A DNA stretch of 64,000 nt, taken from Saposhnikovia divaricata. Its lineage: Eukaryota; Streptophyta; Magnoliopsida; Apiales; Apiaceae. A model generated the notes under the pieces. That model was not told the origin of the DNA. It saw only the letters and a program-made list of their open reading frames with translations, and made no database searches. The translations under genes and the position numbers were made by a program. Where the stretch lies: positions 177,826,148 through 177,890,147 of the forward strand of contig CM071598.1 of the NCBI GenBank assembly GCA_036435485.1. Direction: 5' to 3'. Shown here in pieces: positions 1 to 11,190 of the stretch. The first letter of the stretch is position 1. Every line of letters starts with the position of its first letter.

Positions 1-127
1 AACAGTGGGCAAACATCAAGCTCTTGCTACAAAGGTTAACGCCCTAGATAAAACTGGTTTCACTCCAGTCATAAACAAGAAATCTCTCAGGCAGGCAAGT
101 AAGCCAGCCAAACCCCTTTATTAATTT

Positions 128-1038
128 ATGGATTTTACAAATTGGAATGTTTGTGGCTTAAATAAAAGTGCCCATCAAAAGGAGCTCAAACATTTTATTA
201 GTAGTAATAATATTAGTTTTATGGCTTGTGTTGAAAATAAAGTCAAAGAGAAGAATTCTGTATGTATATCTTGTACAATTGCTAGAAACTGGATTTGGAT
301 TTTTAACTACACTCACCATTCGAACGGTCGTATTTGGGTTGGATTCGACAACTCTGTTTGGTCTATCACTGTTATATCTTGCTCCTCACAACATATAACC
401 TGTAGTGTTTCATTTTTGGAAAAGCAATGCAATTTTGTGGTCACCTTTGTGTATGCTCACAATACACCTCACCAATGTGAAGATTTATGGAAAGATATTG
501 AATCATTGAGTAAAGCGGTCACTGTCCTATATTGTCTTCTCGGAGATTTTAACTGCATTTTTGACCTGTCTGAGGTTAGTGGGGGGCTTGAACATTGGAC
601 TCCCGATATGTAAAATTTTAAAGACTGTGTTGCGGACTCTGGCATTGATCCCCTTCGAACAGTGGGTGAGAGTTCTTCACTTGGTGTAACAACCGCCTAA
701 GAGATACTATTCACAAATGCCTTGATCGTATTTTGGTGAACTCTAGCTGGCTGCACACTTTTTCTGATAGTATGGGTCACGTTAAACACAGAGGGTTGAT
801 GGACCATTGTCCTCTTGTTGTGCACACTCCTATGCAACTTGACAAGATAAAGAAACCGTTCCAGTTTTTCAACTTTATGTCTCAACTTGACGGCTTCCAT
901 TCTACTGTGGAGGAAGCGTGGGCAATCAATTGGCATGGTGATCCTATGTCGATTCTCAATAGAAAAGTTAAAGAGGTCAAGAAAGCCCTCATTGCTCTCA
1001 ATAAAGCAAATGGTAATGTTCATTCAAATGTTACTTAA
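128..1038 (+). pseudogene. LINE ORF2 endonuclease domain, broken
   Basis: The translation starts MDFTNWNVCGLN, like the WNVRGLN start of plant L1 ORF2 AP endonucleases that nick the target DNA. The GDFN motif, a conserved endonuclease signature, appears as LLGDFNCIF near residue 140. The frame stops at 611-613 and the homologous protein resumes in other frames (SGIDPLRTVGE near 640; LVNSSWL and MDHCPLVVHTPM from 735 on). At least one nonsense change and one or two frameshifts therefore separate the blocks. It cannot make a working endonuclease. Family assignment rests on motif recognition only. Confidence 0.85.
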
Positions 1039-1101
1039 AGCCGAGAAGCTCTCCACTCTATTCAAGTTCAAATTCAACAAAACCCTTACAACAGTGATCT
1101 T

Positions 1102-1833
1102 TTGGAGCAGAAAAAAGTACAAGCTATGGCCATTGAAAACCATTTACTTCAGGAAGAAGCTTTAACTCTCCAAAAATCTAGAGTCAAATGGCTTGATAAA
1201 GGAGATGGCAACAACTCATTCTTCTTCAATCAAGTTCGTTCGAACTGGAACACAAACAAAATATTGGCTTTGATTGACAAAGATGGAAATTTGGTTTCTG
1301 GGCATGCTCAATGTTCAAGGGTTGCGGTTGAATTCTTCCAGAACTCATTAGGCTCTGCTCCTAATGCCAATGCTGATTTTCCTAATGTTGAGTGCAAACA
1401 AATCACTGATGCTCAAGCCATTGCCCTTGAAGCCCCCATAACTGATGAGCTCATCTTCAGTACCCTCAAATCCATGAAGAAAAACAAGGCCCCTGGCCCC
1501 GATGGCATGACTATGGAATTCTTTTTAAAAACTTGGACTATTATTGGCCCCTGCTTTTGTGAAGCTATAAAGCACTTCTTCAACATTTCTATCATGCATC
1601 CAGGTATGAACTCAACAAGTATAGCCCTTATTCCTAAAAATTTAACCCCCTCTGCTATGACTGATTACAGGCCTATCTCTCTTTGCTCAATTGCATACAA
1701 ATGCATTGCAAAAATTATGGTGAATAGAATCAAGAACGTGCTCCCCAATGTCATTGATAGAGCACAGTCTGCTTTTGTAAAAAATAGAAACATTTCTGAT
1801 AACATATTGATGGCTCAAGAATTGTTTAGGGGC
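1102..1833 (+). pseudogene. LINE ORF2 reverse transcriptase, N-terminal half
   Basis: The reading frame shows typical plant L1 RT landmarks in order: WLDKGDGNNSFFF, the KNKAPGPDGM block, IALIPK, DYRPISLCSIAYK and AFVKNRNISDNILMAQE. These belong to the fingers and early palm of the LINE reverse transcriptase, which primes cDNA at the nicked target. The catalytic FADD box lies further downstream and is absent because the Tat-like LTR interrupts the gene at 1834. About 22 residues after that point read through into the LTR and are not LINE protein. The stretch itself has no internal stop. Confidence 0.9.
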
Positions 1834-2607
1834 TGTTATGCCCAAAATCTCCATGGGCTAGATTTAGGCCCATTGGGCTTAAGGATCCAATCCGTATGAT
1901 TAATATGGGTTATGATTGAGGTCCTTTAAGTTAAATGGGGCTAAATAGCATGTGAAATGGATCTGGACAGGTTCAGGTTCCCGAGTGATAGGTTCCTGAA
2001 GACAAGTTCCCGAGAGACAGGTTCCTGCAGACAGCTTCCCGGGAGAAAGGTTCCTGCCGACAGGTTCCTGAGAGATAGCTTCCCGTACGAGAACATATTT
2101 ATGCCAGCAGATTTATAGTATGATTAAGCCTCCTATTCTTTAGGAGCAAGTTATGAACATCAACTCCTTATTGAAATGTATTCCTTGGGCACAGATGATC
2201 CTCGAATACATCTAATAGGACTAGAACTAGTAAACACACTCCTAGTCGGGCTAGAACTTGAGTTCTACTGACTTAGGTCACCTATTCGTGGCTGAATCTA
2301 GAGAAAAGGAGTTTCCCACGAATTAGGAACCTAGAATTCTAAAAAGAACTATGTGAACTTGATCCCTATATAAACAGGGTACGTAGGCACCTTGAGAACA
2401 TGTTTTTACAAGCCTCATGATATACCTACGAGATTCTTGAGAACACACGACACAAGCCTCAATGGAACTCGTGAGATTCTTGTAAACGCTCTCGAGCTCA
2501 GTTCAACCACCACAAAAAACCTCCATTCTCCATAGATTAGTTGATCGTTAGCCTTTACAACTCACCATAAACCTCTCAAAAGTTGTTACGAAATCCACTC
2601 ATCAACA
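1834..2607 (+). repeat. LTR of Tat-like element (left copy)
   Basis: The LTR begins TGTTATGCCC and ends ATCAACA, giving TG...CA ends. It contains a short imperfect tandem repeat of about 17 bases at 1967-2095 (units such as GACAGGTTCCTGAGAG), of which the right copy has lost about one unit. A TATA box lies at 2366. The right copy is at 46100-46859, 14 bases shorter overall. Confidence 0.8.
2366..2375 (+). promoter_or_regulatory. TATA box of Tat-like LTR
   Basis: CTATATAAAC is a strong plant TATA box, 240 bases before the LTR end, conserved at 46618-46627 in the duplicate. It would separate U3 from R. Confidence 0.65.
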
Positions 2608-2626
2608 TTGGCACTAGAAGGAGGGG
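2608..2626 (+). promoter_or_regulatory. Primer-binding site of Tat-like element
   Basis: TTGGCACTAGAAGGAGGGG follows the LTR end directly. The right copy reads TTGGCGCTAAAAGGAGGGG, so each copy has its own substitution. The position and TTGGC start fit a minus-strand primer site; which tRNA is used is not determined. Confidence 0.6.
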
Positions 2627-2652
2627 AGAGTTATCATCTTAAGAGTGGAAAG

Positions 2653-2810
2653 ATGGCAGGCAGTTCTGATAGTGAAGCAACACAATCTGTAGAGAAAGAA
2701 CCCCAAGGAGAAGATCAAACCCCAAGAGCAAAGAAGATTACTTCCGATGACGTTTTAGAGCATCTCAAGTCGATTGGAGAGAGGATCACAACCCTTGAAC
2801 AGACAACACA
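2653..2810 (+). pseudogene. Tat-like gag N-terminus, truncated
   Basis: The first ATG after the primer site opens a frame starting MAGSSDSEATQSVEKEPQ and running into LEHLKSIGERITTLEQ, an acidic and then probably helical N-terminus typical of gag. The duplicate at 46905 starts the same way with a few substitutions. After 2810 the frame runs into the GAA repeat as an artificial polylysine, so no gag domain follows. The function is inferred from position only. Confidence 0.55.
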
Positions 2811-2913
2811 GAAGAAGAAGAAGAAGAAGAAGAAGAAGAAGAAGAAGAAGAAGAAGAAGAAGAAGAAGAAGAAGAAGAAGAAGAAGAAGAAGAAGAAGAA
2901 GAAGAAGAAGAAG
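2811..2913 (+). repeat. (GAA)n microsatellite at a rearrangement breakpoint
   Basis: About 34 uninterrupted GAA units lie exactly where Tat-like gag ends and the truncated copia A' begins. The polylysine, polyphenylalanine and polyserine reading frames through it are artefacts. Confidence 0.97.
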
Positions 2914-4599
2914 CCCAAAGTAAGGATTCTGAGCATGCTGAATTGAATTCAGCTATGTAAACATTTCCTTTTCTAAAGCCTGTCAATACCACATTGTTGT
3001 CTTCCTTGGCAGAAACAACACAATCTTCTTTTGTGAACCTTACTTCATAGTCTTTGTCACAAATCTGACTGATACTCAGCAAATTATGCTTCAAACCTTC
3101 AACTAAGGCCACTTTTTCAATGATGACATTGTCTTTTGAAATCAAGCCATATCCCTTAGTATATCCTTTGCTGTCATCTCCAAAGGTAATTCTAGGGCCA
3201 ACTCATTCCTTGAACTCTGTGAGCAGGGTTGAATCTCCTGTCATGTGCCTAGAGCATCCACTGTCTAGGTACCATAGATTCCTTCTGTTTCCCTGATTGC
3301 TAGCTGAACTTGCTTCCTGCTCTCCAGAATCAACCATCAATGCAAGGTTGACATACTCAACATCATCATCAGAATGATTTCAATCAGCAGCCCAGTCATA
3401 CTCTTGGGTCATTAATGCCTTTCCTTTCTGCCTGAGAAGATTAAAATATTTCTTCTTGTAGTCAACAGCTTCAGTTGGCTTTCTCTTGTTCTCAGATCTG
3501 GGCTTCCTGCATTCACTTATCATATGACCAGCAATTCCACAATTGTAGCATTTAATTTTGGATTTATCCACAAAGTTGCTTGTGGAATAATCCTTGTTAA
3601 ATGGCTTGGCCACCCCAGAGTTTCTCTTGAATTTCAGCTTAGAGAATCTCCTAGACAGAAAGGCTAAGTGCTCATCTATCTCATCCAATTCATCCTGCTG
3701 AAGGACATTCAATTCTTCAGACACCTTTTCCTTGCTCCTGCTTGATTCTGCTCTATCTTTACAAACCTCCCTGTTTGGTGTAGAACAAGCAGCTTCTGTC
3801 ATTTTCTCCTCCTTCTGCTCCAAGTTGGCAACAAGTGCAACTGACCCACTTTTCTTTAAGGACTTCTCAATCTCTTCTTCCTGCTCCATTTCCAGCTCAT
3901 ATGTCTTTAAAGTTCCATAGAGCCTTTCAAGAGTAAATGTCTTGTACTCTTGAGTGTTTCTTAGAGAAACAGTCATTGGCTTCCATTATTTGGGCAGTGA
4001 TCTCAGAAATTTGAGATTAGAATCTTTCACCAGGTAGATTCTTCCATACAATTTCAAGCCATTTAGTAGCTTTTGAAACCTACTAAATGTGTCATTCAAT
4101 GTTTCTCCACTCTTGAAATGGAAGTGCTCATACTGTTGGATTAGTAGTTTCATCTTGTTTTCCCTCACCTATTATGTTCCTTCACAAAGGGTTTGAACAG
4201 TGTCCCATACTTCCTTGGAGGTAGTACAGCTGATAAAATTGTCAACCATGTCTGTTTCTAGACCATTGAACAGCATATTCATGGTCTTTTTGTCTTTGTG
4301 GACTTCTGCCATATCTTCAAGACTCCATTCAGAAACAGGTTTGGGAATTAGAGTGTCAGGCGCATCTTCAGCAAGGCCAACTCTTGCTGCAGTCTTCATT
4401 GGAACATGAGGACCCTTGTCAATGCAATCCACAAAACCCTCATCAATGGACAAAAGATGTCGACGCATTTTTACTTTCCAATGAAAGTAATTCTCTCTAT
4501 CAAGAACTGGTATCTTTACTCCATAATCCTTCTTAGACATGTTGGAAGTGTGTTGATCTTTATACTTTAAATATGTTAGAAGCTTGCTCTGATACCAAT
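2914..4599 (-). mobile_element. Truncated copia A' (5' internal part of an A-family element)
   Basis: This minus-strand segment matches the primer site, gag and protease region of element A (27920-29603) closely and collinearly. It uses the LTR at 4600-5581 as its 5' LTR and stops at the (GAA)n tract, inside the region between protease and integrase. The arrangement A' internal, LTR, A internal, LTR means two family members share one LTR. That is the usual product of unequal recombination between LTRs. Its primer site (TGGTATCAGAGC on the minus strand) is at 4586-4597. Confidence 0.88.
2926..4540 (-). pseudogene. Copia A' gag and protease start, broken
   Basis: The frame starts with ATG at 4538-4540 (MSKKDYGVKIPVLDRENYF). 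It shows the copia gag region, a CCHC zinc knuckle (CYNCGIAGHMISEC, near 3540) and the protease start WYLDSGCSRHMTG (near 3250). One frame runs the whole way, interrupted by stops near 4170 (TAA TAG), 3983, 3377 and 3205. Compared with A, this copy keeps CAG at EMEQ and SNQG where A has TAG, while A keeps other codons that are lost here. The two copies decayed independently. Gag would form the virus-like particle and the protease would cut the polyprotein. Confidence 0.85.
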
Positions 4600-4907
4600 T
4601 GTTATTCCCAGATTACACAATTGTATAATTGTAGAAAGGGGGGTTGAATACAATTCTTGATATTTATAAATTCCTGATAAGAACTCCAGAAATTTATAAG
4701 AAGATAATTGCTGTATAAAGATTAATGCACAAACACATATAAAATCAGGTGGTTAAATGCACCACCTGAAGCTTTTATTTGAAGAAAACTCTGTGATACA
4801 AATGTACACAGCTGCTATTTTACAACTCTTTGCTTTCTAAGGATATTCAAGAAAACCTAAAGCAAATGTATCTGTTTTCTTCGCTTCTAAAGAGTTGCTA
4901 CACTTGG

Positions 4908-4915
4908 TTATATAT
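4908..4915 (-). promoter_or_regulatory. Probable TATA box, copia A LTR
   Basis: On the minus strand GGGATATATAACC gives a TATA-like site downstream of the ATCCGTTGA cluster. The same site is at 45328-45335 in the 5' LTR. Confidence 0.5.
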
Positions 4916-5203
4916 CCCAAGTTTACAAGTACTACAGGAATAAGATAATACTAATCTAATTCAAGTTGACTTGCTACTTCACTCCAAATACACATGTAGC
5001 CGAAAGGTTGTCCTTGTGAACAGACATGTCCCCTGCACCTTTCTTGTATTCATAGTGTAAACGGAATGCTTCTTTCTTCTGCGTTTCCAAAGTATGGCTT
5101 CCATACTGCTTTTTGTACCTACTATCAACCCATGTGATCTGTCAGTCAAACCTGTCTTTATCAACTGCTAATCCCCAGTTAGCATAGAAGAAAGTGTTAA
5201 TGA

Positions 5204-5517
5204 TTATCCGTTGACATTGTACACCATCATCCGTTGATAATAGATTGAGCTGTATCCGTTGATATTGTAGATTTGAGCTGTATCCGTTGATAGAGTTCTG
5301 TCTTCATCCGTTGATACACTTTCACTTAAACAGAATTACGTAGCATAGCTTATTTACAATTGGCGACCCTATTATGCCTATCCATTGATGGTCAACATGA
5401 CTGTGGATAAAAACACTATCAATTGATAACATAGAGATACTGCAGTATGCTACAAAACCTCATCCGTTGATGAGCTTCCTGTCAACGGATAGAGTTATAA
5501 ATCCTTATCCGTTGACA
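5204..5517 (-). repeat. Cluster of ATCCGTTGA motifs in U3 of copia A
   Basis: Eight exact copies of the 9-mer ATCCGTTGA (seven in plus orientation, one as TCAACGGAT) and at least one variant (ATCCATTGA) fall in 314 bases just upstream of the TATA-like site. The 5' LTR has the same cluster at 45624-45930. Its complement contains AACGG, the core of plant MYB sites. More copies lie elsewhere in this element. Confidence 0.9.
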
Positions 5518-5581
5518 GCTACAATACTTATACAATTTGATTGATTGTGAAGTTATCATCAAGTACAACTTATTCCTAACA

Positions 5582-5596
5582 ATCTCTCCGAATTTA
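5582..5596 (-). promoter_or_regulatory. Polypurine tract of copia A
   Basis: On the minus strand the bases next to the 3' LTR read TTCGGAGAGAT, a purine-rich run in the expected place for plus-strand priming. Bases 5597-5753 are untranslated 3' sequence with nothing else recognised. Confidence 0.6.
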
Positions 5597-5753
5597 TACT
5601 TGATGGCAATAAAGAATAAATTCAGGACCTTGATGATAACAAAACATTCCTAAAGATATATATAGAACAATGCAAAAATTGTATTAAGCTACAAAAATTA
5701 AAAACAGAAAGTTTGAGAAATTTACAGAGAAGTGCTCCTCTAGACTGAGTAGA

Positions 5754-8700
5754 TTAATACTGTTTCTTCTCTCTGGTTGGCATCACCCTTGATTTTCCTT
5801 CTTTGGCAGAGTTGGACTCAATCTGCATTTGGAGTTGCCTATAGAAGGCATCTTCTTCAACAACTTTTGGATTTAGCTTTTGTTGTAACCATCTCAGGTA
5901 TTGAGAACTAGCCTTTGATAGTTGGTCTTCTAACCTGAAGAATCTCCTGTTTCCATCTTCATCCCTGAACTCCATCATCCAGAAGGGTTGAATGTGGATT
6001 TCTGTTCATTGTTTGGGATCTTCATCTTCTTTGGTAGTCTTGATGGTGAGTTCCATTCTCTCCTTATCTGTTCTATTCTGTCCAGTATCTCCCCTTTTGC
6101 TATCTTGGAGAACCCTGTGTATCTCTTAATTGCAGAGAACACCTTGGTTAAGGTCAGATAATTTTCTCCAAGAACCCTCTGTGGTGGCCATGTCATTTCC
6201 TCCCATGTATACAAAGACCAATATCTCAGGCAAATGCTTGTATTTGTCAATTCCTCCTACTTCTGACAATTCATCCAGATACAGATTCATGCCAGAGTAT
6301 TCTTCAATATCTGCCTGATAGATAAAATCAACCTTGTTTTCCAAGATTGGCTGCTTGACAATAGCAGGCATCCTAGCAACTTGAATTGGTTCCTTTGAAG
6401 GTTGCTTCCTTGGTATCCTTTTCTTCTGTTTAGGCTTCTGTTGAGGCTTCAGCAAGAATGAAGGAACCTTAATGGAGTCAAGATTCATTGGTTCCTCTTT
6501 AGGTATTATAGGGTCACCATGGAAATTCACAGCTGGGTTGATTACTTGTGCAGAAATAGGTATTGATGAGCCAATAGTTTCCTTACTTACATTTTCTGGA
6601 GAGACAGACCTCTTTGCCTTTGTTTTAACTCTCCTTTTGGGTTTGAATTTGGGGACTTCCTCAGGTTCCCTCATTTCATCCTCTACCTCATCCATTAACT
6701 CCTGAGCCAGCCTGGCTTGCTTCTCATCTGAGTTTTCATATCTCTCTTCTTCACTTGGATGAGCTTCCCTGAGAAGTTTGGAGGTCTCCTCTCTTTTTGC
6801 TTCAACAAATATAGGATGGCTGTTGGATATATTTAAGACTTTTCCATTCCTTATGATTACAGCCATCCATTCTCTTACACTCCTATTGGCATTTTCCTTG
6901 AACTCCTTAATTTGCTTTCCCATTAGCTTCCCTTCATCATCCTTGGGAAATGGAAAGTCCAATTGTAACTTGTTCTTCCCATTTGCTTTAGGTGGAGAGT
7001 AAGCCCTGGTTTTTATGCAGGGTTCAAATTCTTTGACAAAGGAAGGTTCAGCATCATAAAATGTAGGAGTCACAATTGCCGGAGTGAGCACCTTCAGAAT
7101 TGTGGTTGAGATTGTTGGAGTAGAAGCTTGAGTAGAGAACAAAGCTGATGCAATTGATTCATTGATCATCCTCTATGTCCTCATTATTCTTTCAGTTGCC
7201 TCCTTGTTGATCTTCTCTAATTCTTCAATTCTGGCTTGCCTCTCACCATCTGAGATTTCTGATATGTCAGGAATCACAGGTAAAGCCTTTTGTTTCTTCA
7301 CAGGGGAAGCCTCTATAGAAAATTCTATTGGATTGACCACTATAGTTGGCTGTTGCTCCCCCTCAGTCTGTGCTATCTTGCTACTAGCAGCTTAAAATTG
7401 ACTAGTAGTAGCTGCAACCTCTTCTATTCTTGTTTCCTTTTTCTCCCCCTTTTTATTAGCATCAAGGGCTGGAGGTGAGGCTGCAAGTAGCCTTTCCAGT
7501 AGCTCAGTCTATTTTGCTTGGTTGTCAATGATTTCCTTCATTTGAGATTCCACACTATCCACTCTGGAGGAAAGATGCTGAACAGACTTGGCCAGGCTAT
7601 CTTCTTTTAACAGTTTTCTAGTCAGCACCTTCTGAGTGGTAGTAGGGGCTAGTGCCTCAATCCTGGCATCTAGTTCTACTTTTATTTCTCTGATTACAGT
7701 TTGGACCTCCTCTTGTTGTGTTCTTTGAATAACCATTTGCATCTTGTGAAGTTTCAGGGAGGCCATTATTTGCTGAAGGACAGCCTTCCTCTATGGATCT
7801 GCATTCTGGTGCTCAGCCATAGCAGTTTGATATTGCTTCATAATTTCCACATTGAAGTCACCAACCACAGTGGCAGCAGAAAATAGCCATTCTGGAGTAT
7901 CCTCCACATTGACTTCTTCATTATTTTCTGTGCTAGCACTGTCATCATTGCCAAACTCTTCACTTTCAGCATCTGAAGGCAGAGCTGTCAAAACTTCCTT
8001 TGCTCTTTGTAGAGATTGTGAGATGTGCACTAGGTGCATTGCCTCCTCTGCCTCCACATTGCCCTGTTGTGCCATGACTTGATAGGCGAAAACAGGATGA
8101 GTAAAGGTTTCAGCATCCAAAGAGATGGAGTCAATGATTGACTGATATTCTTGTTGAAATTCCATCTCTTTAGAAGCTTCATCAACCTCCATTAACTCAC
8201 TTGCAATGGCTGGATCTTCCTGCCTTATATCTCCTGTAGTCCCTTCTCTCCTCTCATCTCTCTTTTCTTGCATCAGGGGCTCCCCCTGGCTCACACCCTC
8301 ACCTTCACCTACTAAGGTGGAACTCTATTGCTCTCTTTTTGCCTGACCTAAAGAAATGGTCAGCCTCTCATTATTTACCTCTCCTTTTGCCTGCTCACAA
8401 GGCAGCCTCTCACTCCCTTCCCTCATTCCTAAAAGTGTTTCAACTACTGAGAACTCCTCCACACTTGACACAGGAAAGTCAGATATAGCAGTGGTAGAGT
8501 GAGTTATCAATAGATAATGGATATCCGTTGATGGAGTAGTTATAGCTGTCAACGGATGGCTAGACATAGGTGCATCCGTTGATGGAGAAACACTTGTAAA
8601 CGGATGAAGGATATCCATTGATGAAGGAAAGATAGTATCCGTTGAATTGAAAACCAACACTGAATCTGTGGAGATTGATTTTAAAGATGAGGCCACAGAT

Positions 8701-9066
8701 TTTGTTGTGAATTCAGGAATGGAATATTGATGGCCCAACAAATCATCTAAAAGATGATGACCACCAATTGCAGAGTGGGGCTTCTCCAAGAATCTTAAAG
8801 ATGGAGAATCAGGAATTGATGCAGATATCATATCCACATCCAGAGATGGAGTTGGTGATGGTGGATTGTAATGTGTATCGATTTGAAGGTTATGAATAGG
8901 GGGCTGTGACTCCACATTTGCTGGAGCCACATCAAACTGACTTTGAGAAGGTAAAGTTGCATGTACAGTATGTGCACCCTGTGTAACCCCAGTGGTTTTA
9001 GATTTTACTCTTCTACCATAGGTTTTTGAGAGAGGGCTAGTGTCCCTTACCCTTTTATGCAGAGTT
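5754..9066 (-). pseudogene. Copia A extra 3' ORF (SIRE-type), C-terminal two thirds
   Basis: This continues the extra ORF that starts at 24458. The protein is low in complexity, rich in Ser, Thr, Glu and Lys, with a basic middle (FKPKRRVKTKAKR near 6650) and a more conserved end containing YQADIEEYSG, YMGGND, GFSKIAKGEI and LRWLQQKLNP. It is broken by TAG at 8325, 7791, 7509 and 7173, each consistent with an original CAG, by a TAA near 7393, and by frameshifts near 6180 and 5975. Function is unknown; such ORFs downstream of pol are common in SIRE elements and were once proposed to be envelope-like, but I see no clear signal peptide or fusion peptide. Four exact ATCCGTTGA copies lie at 8520-8645 inside the coding sequence. 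Confidence 0.75.
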
Positions 9067-9813
9067 TGTAAGATACCAGATTATTGTAGGATTTATTATT
9101 ATTATTTTATTATTATTTTATTATGTTAATTAGTATTTAAAGAATGGAATTGGATTTGAGAATATCATTGTGGAATTCAACGATATTTAGTATTGAGTTT
9201 ATATGAGTATATATTGAGTTATGTGTGCCAATGTGTGCCCCAGTATTTTATTGGTATTTTTAATGATTTAAAAATATTTAAATCAAGTATTATTGATTTT
9301 CAAAAATCTTTATTTGATTATCGGAGGGCTTAAAAATCATGAAATCTTTTGTAAAATTATATTTATATATTTATTTAGTTTTTAAAATTGTTGGGTGGAT
9401 TAATTTGGGTGGTTGAGTATTTTAAAATGATTTTAAGAGTTTTATTGTATTTAAAGGATCAAAACTTTGAAAATTCATATTTAATTCATTTTGATCCTAA
9501 AAATATTTTAAAAATATGTGTGTGCTCTTAATTTTATATTCTTTATTTTAAAGGTGAAAAGTTTAATTTTCTGAATTTTCTATTTAATTTCGATTTGTAA
9601 AAGCTGTTTATTAGTTTTAAAAAAAATGAGTAAGTAGCGTTTTATTTGGGCCCGAAAAGAGCTAGTAGTATGAATTTATATACAAGGATTTGGGCCAAGC
9701 CCATTTAGAGAAAGCACAACAGCAGAACAAATATATCGGGGAGAGAGAAAAACAATTAGGGTTTATAAATTGGGGGAAAAGAGATTTGGGGGTTTTGATT
9801 TTTATAAAACTGA

Positions 9814-9816
<3 letters not shown>

Positions 9817-9851
<35 letters not shown>
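9817..9851. repeat. (AT)n microsatellite
   Basis: About 17 AT units inside solo LTR C. Tyr/Ile repeat frames over it are artefacts. Confidence 0.95.
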
Positions 9852-9853
<2 letters not shown>

Positions 9854-11116
9854 CGTGTAGTGTGTGTATATCTCTGTGTGCGTGTATATGTGATGAGTTG
9901 TATGTATACATATCGGTTTGTGGGTTCGCGAATTGATGTTCAAGGGCTGAGGGGTTATATTTCTGTGATGTAAGGCATGATAACAGCTCTTGAGGGTTCA
10001 AAATGGAGTTTGGGGTGCAGTACGAGGTTGCCCAGTTGTCTGATGATGGTACCGCCATCGCCACTGGCGATTTCCGGCCAGTCACAGTAGGTAGTGGTGG
10101 TTCAGTAGTTGGTTGTGATGTCCCTGTGCTTATTACAATATTTAGTGTGTTAATTGTTAGTTAAACATGTTTTATGTGTTTTTATGTAATCTTAGTTGAT
10201 TGTTGGATTGTTAGTTTGTAAAGATTATGCTAATTTGAATTATATGAATTGCTAAGTGTAGTTAGCTTGTTTTAGTAATTATTAGTAGTGATTGGTAAGG
10301 TACTGATTTTGCATATGTGTTTACACGATTTAGTTCATTAAAGTATATGGAAGATGATGAATAGTGGTGTTCTTGAGTTTTGGTTGATTAAAGATGTATA
10401 AAATCTTTGTTTCAAGCTTTGATTTTGTAATTTAATTAATGATCATATGTATTGGTAGTTAGCAGATTTTTAAGGTTTTTAAGAGTATATTATTGCTTAG
10501 TAGTGTTTAATGAATGAATTGATGAAGTGGGTTTGTTTAAAGGAGTAGTATGCAAAACTTTCCAGAATTTTCAGGGCCTGCCCTGTTTTTGCAAGTGAAA
10601 TTCGAACTAGTTGTATTCTGTTATTGGCAGCGGTCTTTTAATGAAAGTTGTTCTATTTGGAGTCTAGTTGGTGTACGCGAAAACCTTGCATCGATAGAGT
10701 AAATGAGCTAAGAGTTATGCCCATTACAGTAGAGATCGCGCGGCACAGAAATTTCTGTGTTCCGTTGCATATTTGAGCATTCGGTTTTGGGAGTTAAATT
10801 ATGAATATTGTTTTATTTCCGGGATTTAATTCGGAGAGTCGATATTTGTTAGTTATAGTTGTTCGGGTTTAGTGATTCTTAATTGTTGAATGTTAATTGC
10901 TAATTGCTAATTGTTAATTTTCGATTGTAATTGTTATTTGCTAAATGCTAATTGTTATTTTCATATAAGGTATAGTTATAAGAGTTGGCTAAACTGTAAA
11001 TGTCTATGCGCTAAATGGTATAAGTCGAGTCGTAGTAATTGTTCGAAGTCATATTTGTCATCTACGTGGTGTTGGCTTAAATGTGGATAAACTTAGTTTA
11101 CTTTCCTTAAATGTTG

Positions 11117-11190
11117 AGGTGCCGCATGTCTGGGCGGATACTTTTCCTTATGTGCTAGGTGCCGCATGTCTGGGCGGGTACTTTTCTTAC
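11117..11190 (+). repeat. 40-base tandem duplication in solo LTR C
   Basis: AGGTGCCGCATGTCTGGGCG followed by a TACTTTTC stretch occurs at 11117 and 11157. It is GC-rich compared with its surroundings. Confidence 0.85.

Larger units (their letters stand above)
1..1833 (+). mobile_element. L1-type LINE fragment, 3' part missing
   Basis: This is the central part of a plant L1-like non-LTR retrotransposon. Bases 1-127 probably hold the ORF1 tail and the ORF1/ORF2 spacer, with no clear domain. An AP-endonuclease-like region (128-1038) and the first part of a reverse transcriptase (1102-1833) follow in the order expected for L1 ORF2. The RT stops abruptly at 1833, where a Tat-like LTR starts, so the LINE is the oldest layer on this side. 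The last 100 bases recur at 45994-46099 with the same LTR attached. The rest of RT, the RNase H region and the poly-A tail are not in the window. Confidence 0.88.
1834..2810 (+). mobile_element. Tat-like LTR retrotransposon, 5' end only (left copy)
   Basis: A complete LTR, a primer-binding-like site and the first 53 codons of a gag-like ORF are present; the rest is lost at the (GAA)n tract. The element sits inside the LINE RT in the same orientation. The same LINE/LTR junction, LTR and gag start occur at 45994-47021, so this is one of two copies of a single insertion event. The assignment to Ty3/gypsy Tat rests on the primer-site style (TTGGC...AGGAGGGG) and the gag start, so it is tentative. 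Confidence 0.7.
4600..5581 (-). repeat. 3' LTR of copia A, shared with A'
   Basis: On the plus strand it begins TGTTATTCCC and ends TATTCCTAACA, so the ends are TGTTA...TAACA. It is the 3' LTR of A (extra ORF and polypurine tract on one side) and the 5' LTR of A' (primer site on the other). U3 holds many ATCCGTTGA copies; a U5 hairpin with a C-rich loop lies at 4628-4655. Confidence 0.92.

Noticed and set aside
2715..3145. Reading frames with long polylysine, polyphenylalanine or polyserine
   Set aside because: They are translations of the (GAA)n tract joined to flanking element fragments, not proteins.
9662..10085. Frames with Ile-Tyr repeats in solo LTR C
   Set aside because: They cross the (AT)n microsatellite and have no counterpart in other LTRs.
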